From an uncultured Erysipelotrichaceae bacterium (GTDB lineage Bacteria; Bacillota_I; Bacilli_A; Erysipelotrichales; Erysipelotrichaceae), in contig CALVCY010000137.1 of NCBI GenBank assembly GCA_944326175.1, positions 1-6,981 of the forward strand: a stretch of DNA of 6,981 bases. Reading direction: 5' to 3'. The position numbers and the translations under genes were made by a program. Below are positions 1-6,357 of the stretch, piece by piece. The notes below the pieces were generated by a model, which saw nothing but the letters and a program-made list of their open reading frames with translations, did no database searches and was not told the DNA's origin. How positions within the stretch are numbered: the first letter of the stretch is position 1; every line of letters begins with the position of its first letter.

Positions 1-1318
1 CACTCAGATTTTCGGCATGAACATTATATCCATAGGTATCACAGACTTTTTTGACGATGGACAAACCCAACCCGAATTTTCCTTTGTTACCGACTTCATA
101 TGGTCTAAATATCGTCTGCAGTGTTTCTTCGGGGATCCGTGGTCCATCATTGGCAACCGAAAGGTTGCCTTTCTTTAATTTGATGGTGATCCCGATCTTT
201 GCATAACGAGTCGCATTTTCCACTAAGTTTTCGATCACGATGCGCCACGGCTCACTTTGACCATGGTACAGGGTACCATCACATTCCATATCCCACGATA
301 AAGAAGGATGAATCACTTTGAATTCCGAAACCACCTTATCGATGATTTCAGCCATCTCTACCGTATCACCTTTGGGCGCATCATCCTTGATATATTCGAT
401 CCGATTCAATAACAACAAGGACTGGACTTTCTTTTCCAGTCGACCAGCAGCTTCCACGATCACATCCACACTATCTTCCAATGTCCCATAGGGATAAATG
501 CCATCCTTGATGGATTCGGCATAGCTTTTGATGGTCGCAATCGGTGTCTTAAGATCATGGGAGATATTCTGGATCATCTCCTCTTTGATATGATCCTGTT
601 TATCGATATATTGTTTCATTTGAGCGATCGCACTGGCGAGATCTCCGATCTCATCATAGCGGTTGAACATCAATTCCTTGTTATCCACCGGCATGTCGTT
701 GCGAATGGCGTTGACCACTTTTCGCATTTGGCTAAGTGGATGAATGATACCCGATATCCAGATGAATAAAGCCACCAAAATCATGGCGGTCATGGAGAAG
801 ATGGTTAAAATAATGGAATTGACCAATGCATCCTTATACGCTTCCTGATAGGCATTGGAAGCCATGGTAATGGTACAACTGGTCAAAGTGGGACAGGAGC
901 CCACGAAATAGATGGTCGTACCATCGGCTTTGACCTTATCGGCAACTTCACTGGTTTTCATGCTCAACCCATCAAAACTGGAATTGACCATCCGGGAAAC
1001 GATGGATTGCACCACTTCCACACTGATATCACTTTTACTGCCTTGATACACCATCGCGATCCCGCTTTGCGGGTTATAACGCGCATAGGAAAAATTGGAA
1101 TCAATGATCAGATTGCCTTCCGCACTTTCCCCGCGGATGATCAGATCCTGATTGATCCCTCGTAATTGACTGTAGATGGTATCATCCACAAACGCATTGA
1201 CATTACTGGTCACGGGAAACAGATAAATGATCGCGATCCCGATGACCACAAAAAACACGATGCAGATCAACTGCTGGGATAACGTAAACTCCCGCAGCCA
1301 TAGCCGGATGCGTTTCAT
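1..1318 (-). CDS. Membrane sensor histidine kinase, 3' end cut by window edge
   Basis: Two-component sensor kinase that autophosphorylates on histidine and passes the phosphate to the adjacent response regulator. I translated 439 codons with no stop before the window edge. Visible in order: membrane helix 1 at about residues 13-35, an extracytoplasmic segment at about 36-163 that I cannot assign to a family (Cys142 and Cys148 lie in it), membrane helix 2 at about 165-190, a HAMP linker at about 190-240, the H-box SHDLKTP with phospho-acceptor His254, the N-box ENLVENATRYA (363-373), the G1 box NDGPRIP (390-396), and the G2 box GKFGLGLS (413-420). Probably only 20-30 residues are missing at the C-terminus. 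The ATG is secure because an in-frame TGA lies two codons upstream (1322-1324). It starts 7 nt after the response regulator stop with only a weak GGGA-type Shine-Dalgarno, so translational coupling is likely. The stimulus is unknown. Confidence 0.95.
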   Translation of the reverse strand, partial: MKRIRLWLREFTLSQQLICIVFFVVIGIAIIYLFPVTSNVNAFVDDTIYSQLRGINQDLIIRGESAEGNLIIDSNFSYARYNPQSGIAMVYQGSKSDISVEVVQSIVSRMVNSSFDGLSMKTSEVADKVKADGTTIYFVGSCPTLTSCTITMASNAYQEAYKDALVNSIILTIFSMTAMILVALFIWISGIIHPLSQMRKVVNAIRNDMPVDNKELMFNRYDEIGDLASAIAQMKQYIDKQDHIKEEMIQNISHDLKTPIATIKSYAESIKDGIYPYGTLEDSVDVIVEAAGRLEKKVQSLLLLNRIEYIKDDAPKGDTVEMAEIIDKVVSEFKVIHPSLSWDMECDGTLYHGQSEPWRIVIENLVENATRYAKIGITIKLKKGNLSVANDGPRIPEETLQTIFRPYEVGNKGKFGLGLSIVKKVCDTYGYNVHAENLS

Positions 1319-1325
1319 GGTTCAA

Positions 1326-1985
1326 TCATCCCAGCCGATAACCGTAACCATAAATAGTCTGAATATTCAGATCCGGACATTTCTTTCTCAACCGACGCAA
1401 TGTATCATCGACGACCCGATCGGAACCATAGTAATTTTCATCCCAGACTTTGACTAAGATCTGATCTCTGGAAAACGCTTGTCCGATGTTTTTGACAAAT
1501 AACATCAGTAATTCAAATTCCTTGGTGGTCAATTCAATGACTTCATCCCCACGATGGATCTTGCGTTGGGTCTCATCGATGATATAACCATCGACTTCAT
1601 ATTTACCTTCATTTTCCTTATAGACCCGTCGGATGAGGTTATTGACACGCAATACGAGTTCTTTGGGAGAAAACGGTTTGGTGATGTAATCATCACTGCC
1701 TTTTTCAAGCCCGATGATGCGATCGAATTCCTTATCTCGAGCACTCATGAAGATCACCGGCATATGCGGGTATTGGGCACGGATCAGTTCGATCAGATCA
1801 AATCCGCTTTTGTCCCCCAACATGATATCCAGGATCCATAATGAAATATTCTCATCGGCCACATGCGCGGCAGCTTCATCGAATGTCATATAGCAATGGC
1901 AGGTGTAGCCTTCTTTTTCAAGATAACCTTTGACTAAATAATTTAAATCGCGTTCGTCTTCAACGATATTGATCACGTGTTTCAT
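1326..1985 (-). CDS. OmpR/PhoB-family response regulator transcription factor
   Basis: DNA-binding response regulator of 219 residues, a normal length for the OmpR family. The receiver domain (about 1-120) has the acidic pair Glu9/Asp10, phospho-acceptor Asp53 in LDIML, Ser81 in MSARD as the conserved Ser/Thr, and Lys103 in TKPF. The winged-helix effector domain (about 128-219) ends in the recognition region VVDDTLRRLRKK (191-202) and the usual C-terminal wing YGYGYRLG. It is the first gene of a two-gene unit with the histidine kinase 7 nt downstream, so the two are almost certainly cognate. The ATG is preceded by a modest GAGAGG at 1996-2001, 10 nt away. A TATAAT lies about 33 nt upstream of the start, just behind the glmM terminator, suggesting its own promoter. 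The regulon cannot be read from this window; orthology to WalR, VraR or similar is not established. Confidence 0.96.
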   Translation of the reverse strand: MKHVINIVEDERDLNYLVKGYLEKEGYTCHCYMTFDEAAAHVADENISLWILDIMLGDKSGFDLIELIRAQYPHMPVIFMSARDKEFDRIIGLEKGSDDYITKPFSPKELVLRVNNLIRRVYKENEGKYEVDGYIIDETQRKIHRGDEVIELTTKEFELLMLFVKNIGQAFSRDQILVKVWDENYYGSDRVVDDTLRRLRKKCPDLNIQTIYGYGYRLG

Positions 1986-2017
1986 AACTTTAAAACCTCT
2001 CTGAAACTATATATTTC

Positions 2018-2023
2018 ATTATA
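2018..2023 (-). promoter_or_regulatory. Probable -10 element for the two-component operon
   Basis: A perfect TATAAT on the minus strand, three bases beyond the T-run of the glmM terminator. It would start transcription near 2011 and give a leader of about 25 nt for the response regulator. There is no good -35 hexamer at 16-18 bp: the 17-bp position reads ACCTTC and falls inside the terminator hairpin. The promoter may be weak or activator-dependent, or the hexamer may be coincidental in AT-rich DNA. Confidence 0.45.
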
Positions 2024-2026
2024 AAG

Positions 2027-2065
2027 AAAAAATGGGATTTGAAGGTAAAAACCATCAAATCCCAT
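2027..2065 (-). terminator. Intrinsic terminator of the cdaA-cdaR-glmM operon
   Basis: On the minus strand the 11-base arm ATGGGATTTGA pairs perfectly with TCAAATCCCAT. One T-T mismatch and an inner GGT/ACC stem closed by a TTTT loop sit on top, and a run of six T (2027-2032, the first of them in the stem) follows. The 5' arm begins inside glmM and contains its last two codons and TGA stop. This is a textbook rho-independent terminator separating glmM from the two-component genes. Confidence 0.9.
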
Positions 2066-3392
2066 ATTTGTCTTGAATTTTTGCGGCAAGCTCACTGACC
2101 AATGTGTGACATTGTTGTTCGGTTTGCGCTTCCGCCATGACCCGAACCAATGGTTCGGTGCCACTGGCACGAACCAGTAAACGACCGCTTCCCTGCAAGC
2201 GTTGATCGACTTCATCGATCCATTCTTTGACTTGAGGATCCTGTAAGACCGCATGCTTGTCGCTGACCTTCACGTTGACCAATTCTTGTGGATAAATGGT
2301 CACATCATCAGCCAATGTGGCTAAGGGGACTTTGCGTGACGTGACGACCTGCAGCACATGCAATGCCGTCAATAGACCATCACCCGTAGTGGCATCACGT
2401 CTGAAAATGATATGACCACTCTGTTCACCACCGAGATCATAGCCATGATTGACCATTTGTTCATAGACATATTTATCACCGACATCGGTTTTGACCGATA
2501 CCAAGTTGGCCTCTTTTAAGGCATGAAAGAATCCCAGATTGGCCATGACTGTGGATACCACACAATGATCATGGAGCATTCCTTGTTCATCCAAATACTT
2601 GCCTAAAAAATATAGCATATGATCACCGGTGACCATACGGCCCAAATGGTCCACACACATCAAGCGATCTGCATCCCCATCGAATGCAAAGCCGATATCG
2701 GCATGGTTGGCCAATACCGCTTTTTGAAGGCTTTCTGGATGGGTAGAACCACACTGGGTGTTGATGTTGGTGCCATCGGGTTCAACATGGGTGGCAATGA
2801 CCGTACCACAGACTTTGGATAACACATCCACTGCGGTCATGGTTGCCGACCCATTGGCGGCATCGATGACGATGGTCAAATCATTCTTATCCAGTGGTAC
2901 AGTATCCAATAACCATTGTTTGTATTCTTCAAGCAATGAATCATCGTGGATCACCGATCCGATTTTATCATCCACTGCTAATTCTACTGTGGTCAAACCA
3001 TCCAGATACGCTTCGATCGCTTCTTCTAATTTAGGATCACACTTTTCCCCATTCCCATTGAATAACTTGATCCCATTATCCCCATACGGGTTATGAGAAG
3101 CGGAGATCATCGCGCCACAAGCATAGTGATGATGGCGCACTTGATACGCTACCATTGGGGTGGGACATGTCCCACACAATACCGCATCACATCCGCCAGC
3201 AGTGATCCCAGCCGCCAGTGCACTTTCCAACATATCCGAGCTTAAGCGCGTATCTTTGCCCACCAAGATCGCTTGTTTGCCATCTTGGGAATAATAATGA
3301 CCCAGAAAAATTCCGACTTGCATGGCCTGGGTGACGGTCAATGTGGTATTGGCATTCCCACGAAAACCATCGGTTCCAAAATATTTACCCAT
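2055..3392 (-). CDS. glmM: Phosphoglucosamine mutase GlmM
   Basis: Converts glucosamine-6-phosphate to glucosamine-1-phosphate in the cytosol, the step before GlmU in UDP-GlcNAc synthesis for peptidoglycan. The 445-residue length is typical. Family signatures: N-terminal GKYFGTDGFRG; catalytic phosphoserine Ser99 in ISASHNPYGDNGIK; the Mg-binding loop DGDADR (Asp238, Asp240, Asp242); the sugar-binding loop GGEQSGH (321-327); and the C-terminal phosphate-binding loop RASGTEPLVRV (408-418). An in-frame ATG 20 codons upstream would overlap cdaR. I chose the start at 3392 because GKYFGTDGFRG is the usual N-terminus and GGAAGGA lies 10 nt ahead of it. It is the last gene of the cdaA-cdaR-glmM operon, 7 nt after cdaR. 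In Bacillus, Listeria and related genera GlmM binds CdaA and lowers c-di-AMP production, so the linkage is functional as well as metabolic. Confidence 0.98.
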   Translation of the reverse strand: MGKYFGTDGFRGNANTTLTVTQAMQVGIFLGHYYSQDGKQAILVGKDTRLSSDMLESALAAGITAGGCDAVLCGTCPTPMVAYQVRHHHYACGAMISASHNPYGDNGIKLFNGNGEKCDPKLEEAIEAYLDGLTTVELAVDDKIGSVIHDDSLLEEYKQWLLDTVPLDKNDLTIVIDAANGSATMTAVDVLSKVCGTVIATHVEPDGTNINTQCGSTHPESLQKAVLANHADIGFAFDGDADRLMCVDHLGRMVTGDHMLYFLGKYLDEQGMLHDHCVVSTVMANLGFFHALKEANLVSVKTDVGDKYVYEQMVNHGYDLGGEQSGHIIFRRDATTGDGLLTALHVLQVVTSRKVPLATLADDVTIYPQELVNVKVSDKHAVLQDPQVKEWIDEVDQRLQGSGRLLVRASGTEPLVRVMAEAQTEQQCHTLVSELAAKIQDKYGI

Positions 3393-3399
3393 ACTTTGT

Positions 3400-4785
3400 T
3401 TATCCTTCCAATTCTTCCATTTCAGTTTCTGTTGCATTGGGATCCAAGACATTGACCGTGATCGAAGTTTGATCGGTCGAGAAGGTCACATATGGATTAT
3501 CCGGAGTGTCCAAATGGATCTGCAATTCATTGATACCCGGTTCGACATTGGTAAAATCGATATACGCATTGATTTGATCGGCAGTAATGGCATTGACGTT
3601 TTCTTCCGTTCCGGTAATGGTCACAGCCACATTGGCTTGATACCCTTCGGATGAAATGTTATAGCCATTGGTATTATTGCGATAATTCAATGGGATCCCT
3701 TCGATAACACGGGTGGTAGCTTTACCTAAAGTGATATCCATATTCACCTGATTGATCGATGAAGAATTGACCCCATTGGGTAAGACCAATGGACGCGACA
3801 AACGCGTATCAGTGGTCAGTGTCGATGCATCGACGGTTACGACCACGTTTTCAATGGTATCCAATACGCTTTCACTACCATATACCGTTACCGTATTGTT
3901 ATCCAACGCGATATCTTGAATGGCCAAACCATCCGGTAATGTGCCATTGATCTGTACACTGATGGCCACTGTTTTGCTGGGTGAGGCCACTGGCACGGAT
4001 ACACTGATCGTTTCTGGTACGATCTCACAATCCACCGGTTTCCCATTGGCATCATACGCCACCAATCGTGCTTCCGTTTCAAAATCCGCGCTGACCCCGC
4101 TCACATCGATCAACGCTTTGACGAATGCGATCGAATCCAATGTATCTTGACTGGCCCGTACATTGATGGTCGGGGTTTCAAAAGTCGGGGTACCCAAAGA
4201 ATAGATGTTGCTCATGCGGGAGACGTTGACAAAATCATAGCCAACTTCAAAACTCATCGTCGCTTTGGGCTTCATGGTAATCACCGCTTCAGAAGGATCG
4301 ATGGTCACTCTTACAGATTCGGGGAAGCCTTCGGCTTCAAAACGAACCGTATGGGTACCTTCGGTCATGCCTTCCAGATCCGCGACGATATAACCATTGG
4401 AATTGGTGGCGGAAACCACATCGGAACTGTCACCGGAGATGATGACATCTACACTACTGGGTAAACCCGTCACTTCGAATGCATCATTGTTATATTGTGC
4501 GTTGATGGACACACCTTCCAATACCCTGGAATTGAGCATGGGGGAACCAAAGAGTGAAATGGTGGATTCATAATTGACGGATATGAATAAAACCACCGCA
4601 ATCAAAAAGGCAACCAGTTTGCTGTGTTTGACATTGAAAATATATCGATCGATCACACTGAATAACCAGCGGACCACCCGCATAACGGTCTCTTCGACCC
4701 AACTGTAAGTGTTGGCAAGACGGGCTGTGGAATTGGATAGCCGCTCATCCATGGACACTTTAGGTTTGTTCTGCTTGTCGGCCAT
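3400..4785 (-). CDS. cdaR: YbbR-domain c-di-AMP cyclase regulator CdaR
   Basis: Membrane-anchored partner of the diadenylate cyclase CdaA; in Bacillota CdaR modulates CdaA activity from the outer face of the membrane. The protein has 461 residues, near the usual length. It has a polar cytoplasmic N-terminus (1-54), one membrane helix at about 56-73, then four YbbR-type beta-rich repeats at roughly 86-172, 176-267, 270-355 and 357-448, and a short acidic tail. The repeats share internal phrases such as a GLP turn and the VTVYGSESVLDTIENV type of segment (298-314). The start is supported by AAGGAGG 7 nt upstream; Met12 and Met35 are later in-frame options with no comparable site noted. The pre-membrane segment is about 50 residues, whereas in well-known CdaR proteins the helix is close to the N-terminus. 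Residues about 27-50 look like an amphipathic helix rich in Trp, Val and Arg. The gene begins 2 bp after the cdaA stop. Confidence 0.95.
   Translation of the reverse strand: MADKQNKPKVSMDERLSNSTARLANTYSWVEETVMRVVRWLFSVIDRYIFNVKHSKLVAFLIAVVLFISVNYESTISLFGSPMLNSRVLEGVSINAQYNNDAFEVTGLPSSVDVIISGDSSDVVSATNSNGYIVADLEGMTEGTHTVRFEAEGFPESVRVTIDPSEAVITMKPKATMSFEVGYDFVNVSRMSNIYSLGTPTFETPTINVRASQDTLDSIAFVKALIDVSGVSADFETEARLVAYDANGKPVDCEIVPETISVSVPVASPSKTVAISVQINGTLPDGLAIQDIALDNNTVTVYGSESVLDTIENVVVTVDASTLTTDTRLSRPLVLPNGVNSSSINQVNMDITLGKATTRVIEGIPLNYRNNTNGYNISSEGYQANVAVTITGTEENVNAITADQINAYIDFTNVEPGINELQIHLDTPDNPYVTFSTDQTSITVNVLDPNATETEMEELEG
3403..3409 (-). promoter_or_regulatory. Ribosome binding site that fixes the glmM start
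   Basis: GGAAGGA abuts the TAA stop of cdaR and lies 10 nt before the ATG at 3392. It supports the short GlmM form over the upstream in-frame ATG at 3452. Its position at the cdaR stop suggests translational coupling. Confidence 0.75.
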
Positions 4786-4787
4786 GT

Positions 4788-6200
4788 CTATTCCTCCTTG
4801 CTGCCTTTCTTATCGGAGAGCGATGTATTTCGCAACACATCCATTTGGCTGGAAATGGAATTATCTCCCATCAGGGCAGAAATATTGATGGAAGCAGTCC
4901 GTTCCAATAATTCTTCGATATGTTTGTCATCCTTGGTTTCGACCAAAGGATCTTCCGTGGTTTGATCGGTGGCAGTGGTTGAAGCACTGTTCGATTCGAC
5001 ACCCGGGGTTTCAACGGATTTGACACCCATGGGCGAAACATTATTCCCCGGGAAATAAGGTGTGGAGAGTTTGGTTGGACCATGATCATCCACAACGCGT
5101 TCCACATTGGTTTTGATCTGATCATGCTTGCTTGGCTGACCATGAGTCGAGGCAATGGTTTCGTAGCCTTTGATCTGATCGACTTTATGATGGGGCAATT
5201 TCATCGTGGTTTCGATCGTTGCAGATGTATTCGATTCCCCTACATTGCGATCCGACTTCTTACTCTTGCGTTTTCTGTTTTTCTTGCCCGCATCGTGCTT
5301 TCTGACCGCCAAACGAGAGAAGACGCCAGACTTGGATTCGCTCGATTCTTCTGCCACAGTAGCACGTGTTTCACCATTGGTTTCAGTACTGGGGGATACC
5401 ATCAAACTGGCTTGGGTCTCTTCCCCACAGATCACTCGCATCAAATAATCACGTAATTGTGCTTTGTTGACACCAAATAAACGGCCACCTTCAGTAATGG
5501 AGATCGCACCGGTTTCTTCAGATACGACAATGGATACGGCATCGGAAACTTCACTGATCCCGATCGCTGCTCTGTGGCGTGCACCAAAACGATTGGGTAG
5601 ATCCGCATTGCTGCTTGGGAAATAGGCACCGGCACAGGCGATCTTATTGCCTTGGATGATCACGGCGCCATCATGCAATGGTGTAGATGTGACAAAAATA
5701 GATGTCAGCAGTTCGGGCGTGATCGTTCCATTGATGACGGTGGCTTTTTCGATGTATTCATATAAACTTTGGCTTTGTTCCAACGTGATCAACGCACCGA
5801 CTTGGTTTTGAGAAAGCAACCCGGTGACTTGGACCAATACATCCACCACATGGTTCTTTTCGTTGCCACTGAGTGAATTGATACGAGAGAAAACATTGGA
5901 CTTGCCAAGACGTTCCAATACGGTACGGATCTCGGGTTGAAAGACGATGATGATCGCCAGGAATCCCCATGAAATAAACATGTCGCTCAACCAGGCGACC
6001 GTGGTCAAACCAAGGAATTTACTCAACGCATTGACCAATACCACCACAATGATCCCTTTAAAGATCTGTGATGTGCGTGAATTCGTTCGAACCACCTTCA
6101 AACAGTAGTAAACCAAAAACCAGATGATGATAATATCGATTGCGACACGCAATATCGTGCGCAAACTTTCCAGTGTCAGTGAAATGTTATACCCCAGCAC
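4788..6200 (-). CDS. cdaA: Diadenylate cyclase CdaA with a long C-terminal extension
   Basis: Condenses two ATP into cyclic di-AMP, the second messenger controlling potassium and osmolyte balance and wall integrity, at the cytoplasmic face of the membrane. Three membrane helices are visible at about residues 12-34, 46-65 and 68-88. A linker helix follows, then a DAC domain (about 100-258) with the two catalytic signatures: DGA at 177-179 (in PLHDGAVII) and RHR at 208-210 (in GARHRAAIG). The core is complete and should be active. Familiar CdaA proteins stop near residue 270, but this one continues to 470 with a hydrophilic, Ser/Thr/Asp-rich tail. The tail has a basic patch at 300-318 (11 Lys/Arg), two DQIK-type repeats (341-377), and a helix-like end at about 424-460. 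The start is GTG, supported by AAGGAG 6 nt upstream and an extended -10 promoter. It is first in the operon with cdaR and glmM. No frameshift or fused known domain is visible in the tail. Confidence 0.97.
   Translation of the reverse strand: MLGYNISLTLESLRTILRVAIDIIIIWFLVYYCLKVVRTNSRTSQIFKGIIVVVLVNALSKFLGLTTVAWLSDMFISWGFLAIIIVFQPEIRTVLERLGKSNVFSRINSLSGNEKNHVVDVLVQVTGLLSQNQVGALITLEQSQSLYEYIEKATVINGTITPELLTSIFVTSTPLHDGAVIIQGNKIACAGAYFPSSNADLPNRFGARHRAAIGISEVSDAVSIVVSEETGAISITEGGRLFGVNKAQLRDYLMRVICGEETQASLMVSPSTETNGETRATVAEESSESKSGVFSRLAVRKHDAGKKNRKRKSKKSDRNVGESNTSATIETTMKLPHHKVDQIKGYETIASTHGQPSKHDQIKTNVERVVDDHGPTKLSTPYFPGNNVSPMGVKSVETPGVESNSASTTATDQTTEDPLVETKDDKHIEELLERTASINISALMGDNSISSQMDVLRNTSLSDKKGSKEE
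4793..4799 (-). promoter_or_regulatory. Strong ribosome binding site that fixes the cdaR start
   Basis: AAGGAGG lies inside the last codons of cdaA, 7 nt before the cdaR ATG. Its strength and spacing argue that the long N-terminal form of CdaR is really made, and not one of the internal methionines. Confidence 0.85.
5112..5180 (-). repeat. Two-copy degenerate repeat inside the CdaA tail
   Basis: The 12-base direct repeat TTTGATCTGATC (plus strand) occurs at 5112-5123 and 5169-5180, 57 bases apart and so in frame. It encodes DQIK at residues 341-344 and 360-363. Each DQIK is followed by 8 or 9 residues, then HG and a Lys three residues or so later, giving two degenerate units of about 19-20 residues. 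The DNA identity does not extend far beyond the 12 bases, so this is an old or weak duplication, or chance. Confidence 0.5.
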
Positions 6201-6206
6201 AATAAT

Positions 6207-6212
6207 CTCCTT
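6207..6212 (-). promoter_or_regulatory. Ribosome binding site for the GTG start of cdaA
   Basis: AAGGAG lies 6 nt before a GTG codon at 6200-6198. No in-frame ATG fits between this site and the first membrane helix, so GTG is the real start. Confidence 0.85.
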
Positions 6213-6224
6213 AACGTGGTTTAA

Positions 6225-6253
6225 ATTATATCACGCTATGGTGATCACCCTAA
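6225..6253 (-). promoter_or_regulatory. Extended -10 promoter of the cdaA-cdaR-glmM operon
   Basis: The minus strand has TGATATAAT (6233-6225), a perfect TATAAT with the TG extension that lets sigma-A-type polymerase do without a good -35. At a 17-bp spacer the -35 position (6253-6248) reads TTAGGG, a poor match. The predicted start is near 6218, giving a very short leader of about 17 nt that holds only the Shine-Dalgarno site. Confidence 0.75.
6240..6249. promoter_or_regulatory. 10-bp palindrome between -35 and -10 of the cdaA promoter
   Basis: GGTGATCACC is a perfect palindrome within the spacer of the cdaA promoter, where a bound repressor would block polymerase. A palindrome this long is expected by chance in about one in seven regions of this size, so an operator is possible but not shown. 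I do not recognise it as a known regulator site. Confidence 0.3.
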
Positions 6254-6308
6254 AACCTTAATGTCCCACAGTTTCACATATTCACCGATGACTTCGCTAC
6301 TGCCATTG

Positions 6309-6335
6309 AAAAAGTCGACGTTATCACGTCGACTT
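6309..6335 (-). terminator. Intrinsic terminator after the nucleotidyltransferase gene
   Basis: A perfect 10-bp stem, AAGTCGACGT and ACGTCGACTT (6335-6326 and 6321-6312 on the minus strand), with a GATA tetraloop. It is followed by a T-run of five that includes the last two stem bases. It lies 22 bp after the nucleotidyltransferase stop. The T-tract is short, so some read-through into cdaA is possible. Confidence 0.75.
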
Positions 6336-6357
6336 GATTCAAAGCTTCGAGGATGAT

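Noticed and set aside
260..280. Inverted repeat ATGGTAC/GTACCAT with a 3-base loop
   Set aside because: It is inside the kinase coding region, encodes an ordinary stretch before the N-box, and has no T-run or promoter context.
2758..3096. Plus-strand open frames antisense to glmM and other genes (also 3322-3654, 4147-4464, 5082-5456)
   Set aside because: They lie opposite well-supported genes with clear family motifs, have no convincing ribosome sites or recognisable proteins, and are best explained as shadow frames.
3393..3452. In-frame extension of GlmM by 20 residues to an upstream ATG
   Set aside because: It would overlap cdaR by 53 bases, adds residues foreign to the family N-terminus, and the good Shine-Dalgarno site sits before the shorter start.
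4325..4339. GAAGCC/GGCTTC hairpin in cdaR
   Set aside because: A 6-bp coding hairpin without a T-tract; not a terminator or regulatory element on this evidence.
5266..5290. A-rich stretch in the basic patch of cdaA as a programmed -1 frameshift site giving a tail-less cyclase
   Set aside because: A -1 slip at G AAA AAC would reach a TAA after five codons, which is suggestive, but the heptamer is imperfect (G instead of A first) and I see no upstream Shine-Dalgarno or downstream hairpin stimulator.
6201..6357. A c-di-AMP riboswitch or other structured leader upstream of cdaA
   Set aside because: The predicted leader is only about 17 nt, and the rest of the gap is accounted for by the promoter and the preceding gene's terminator.
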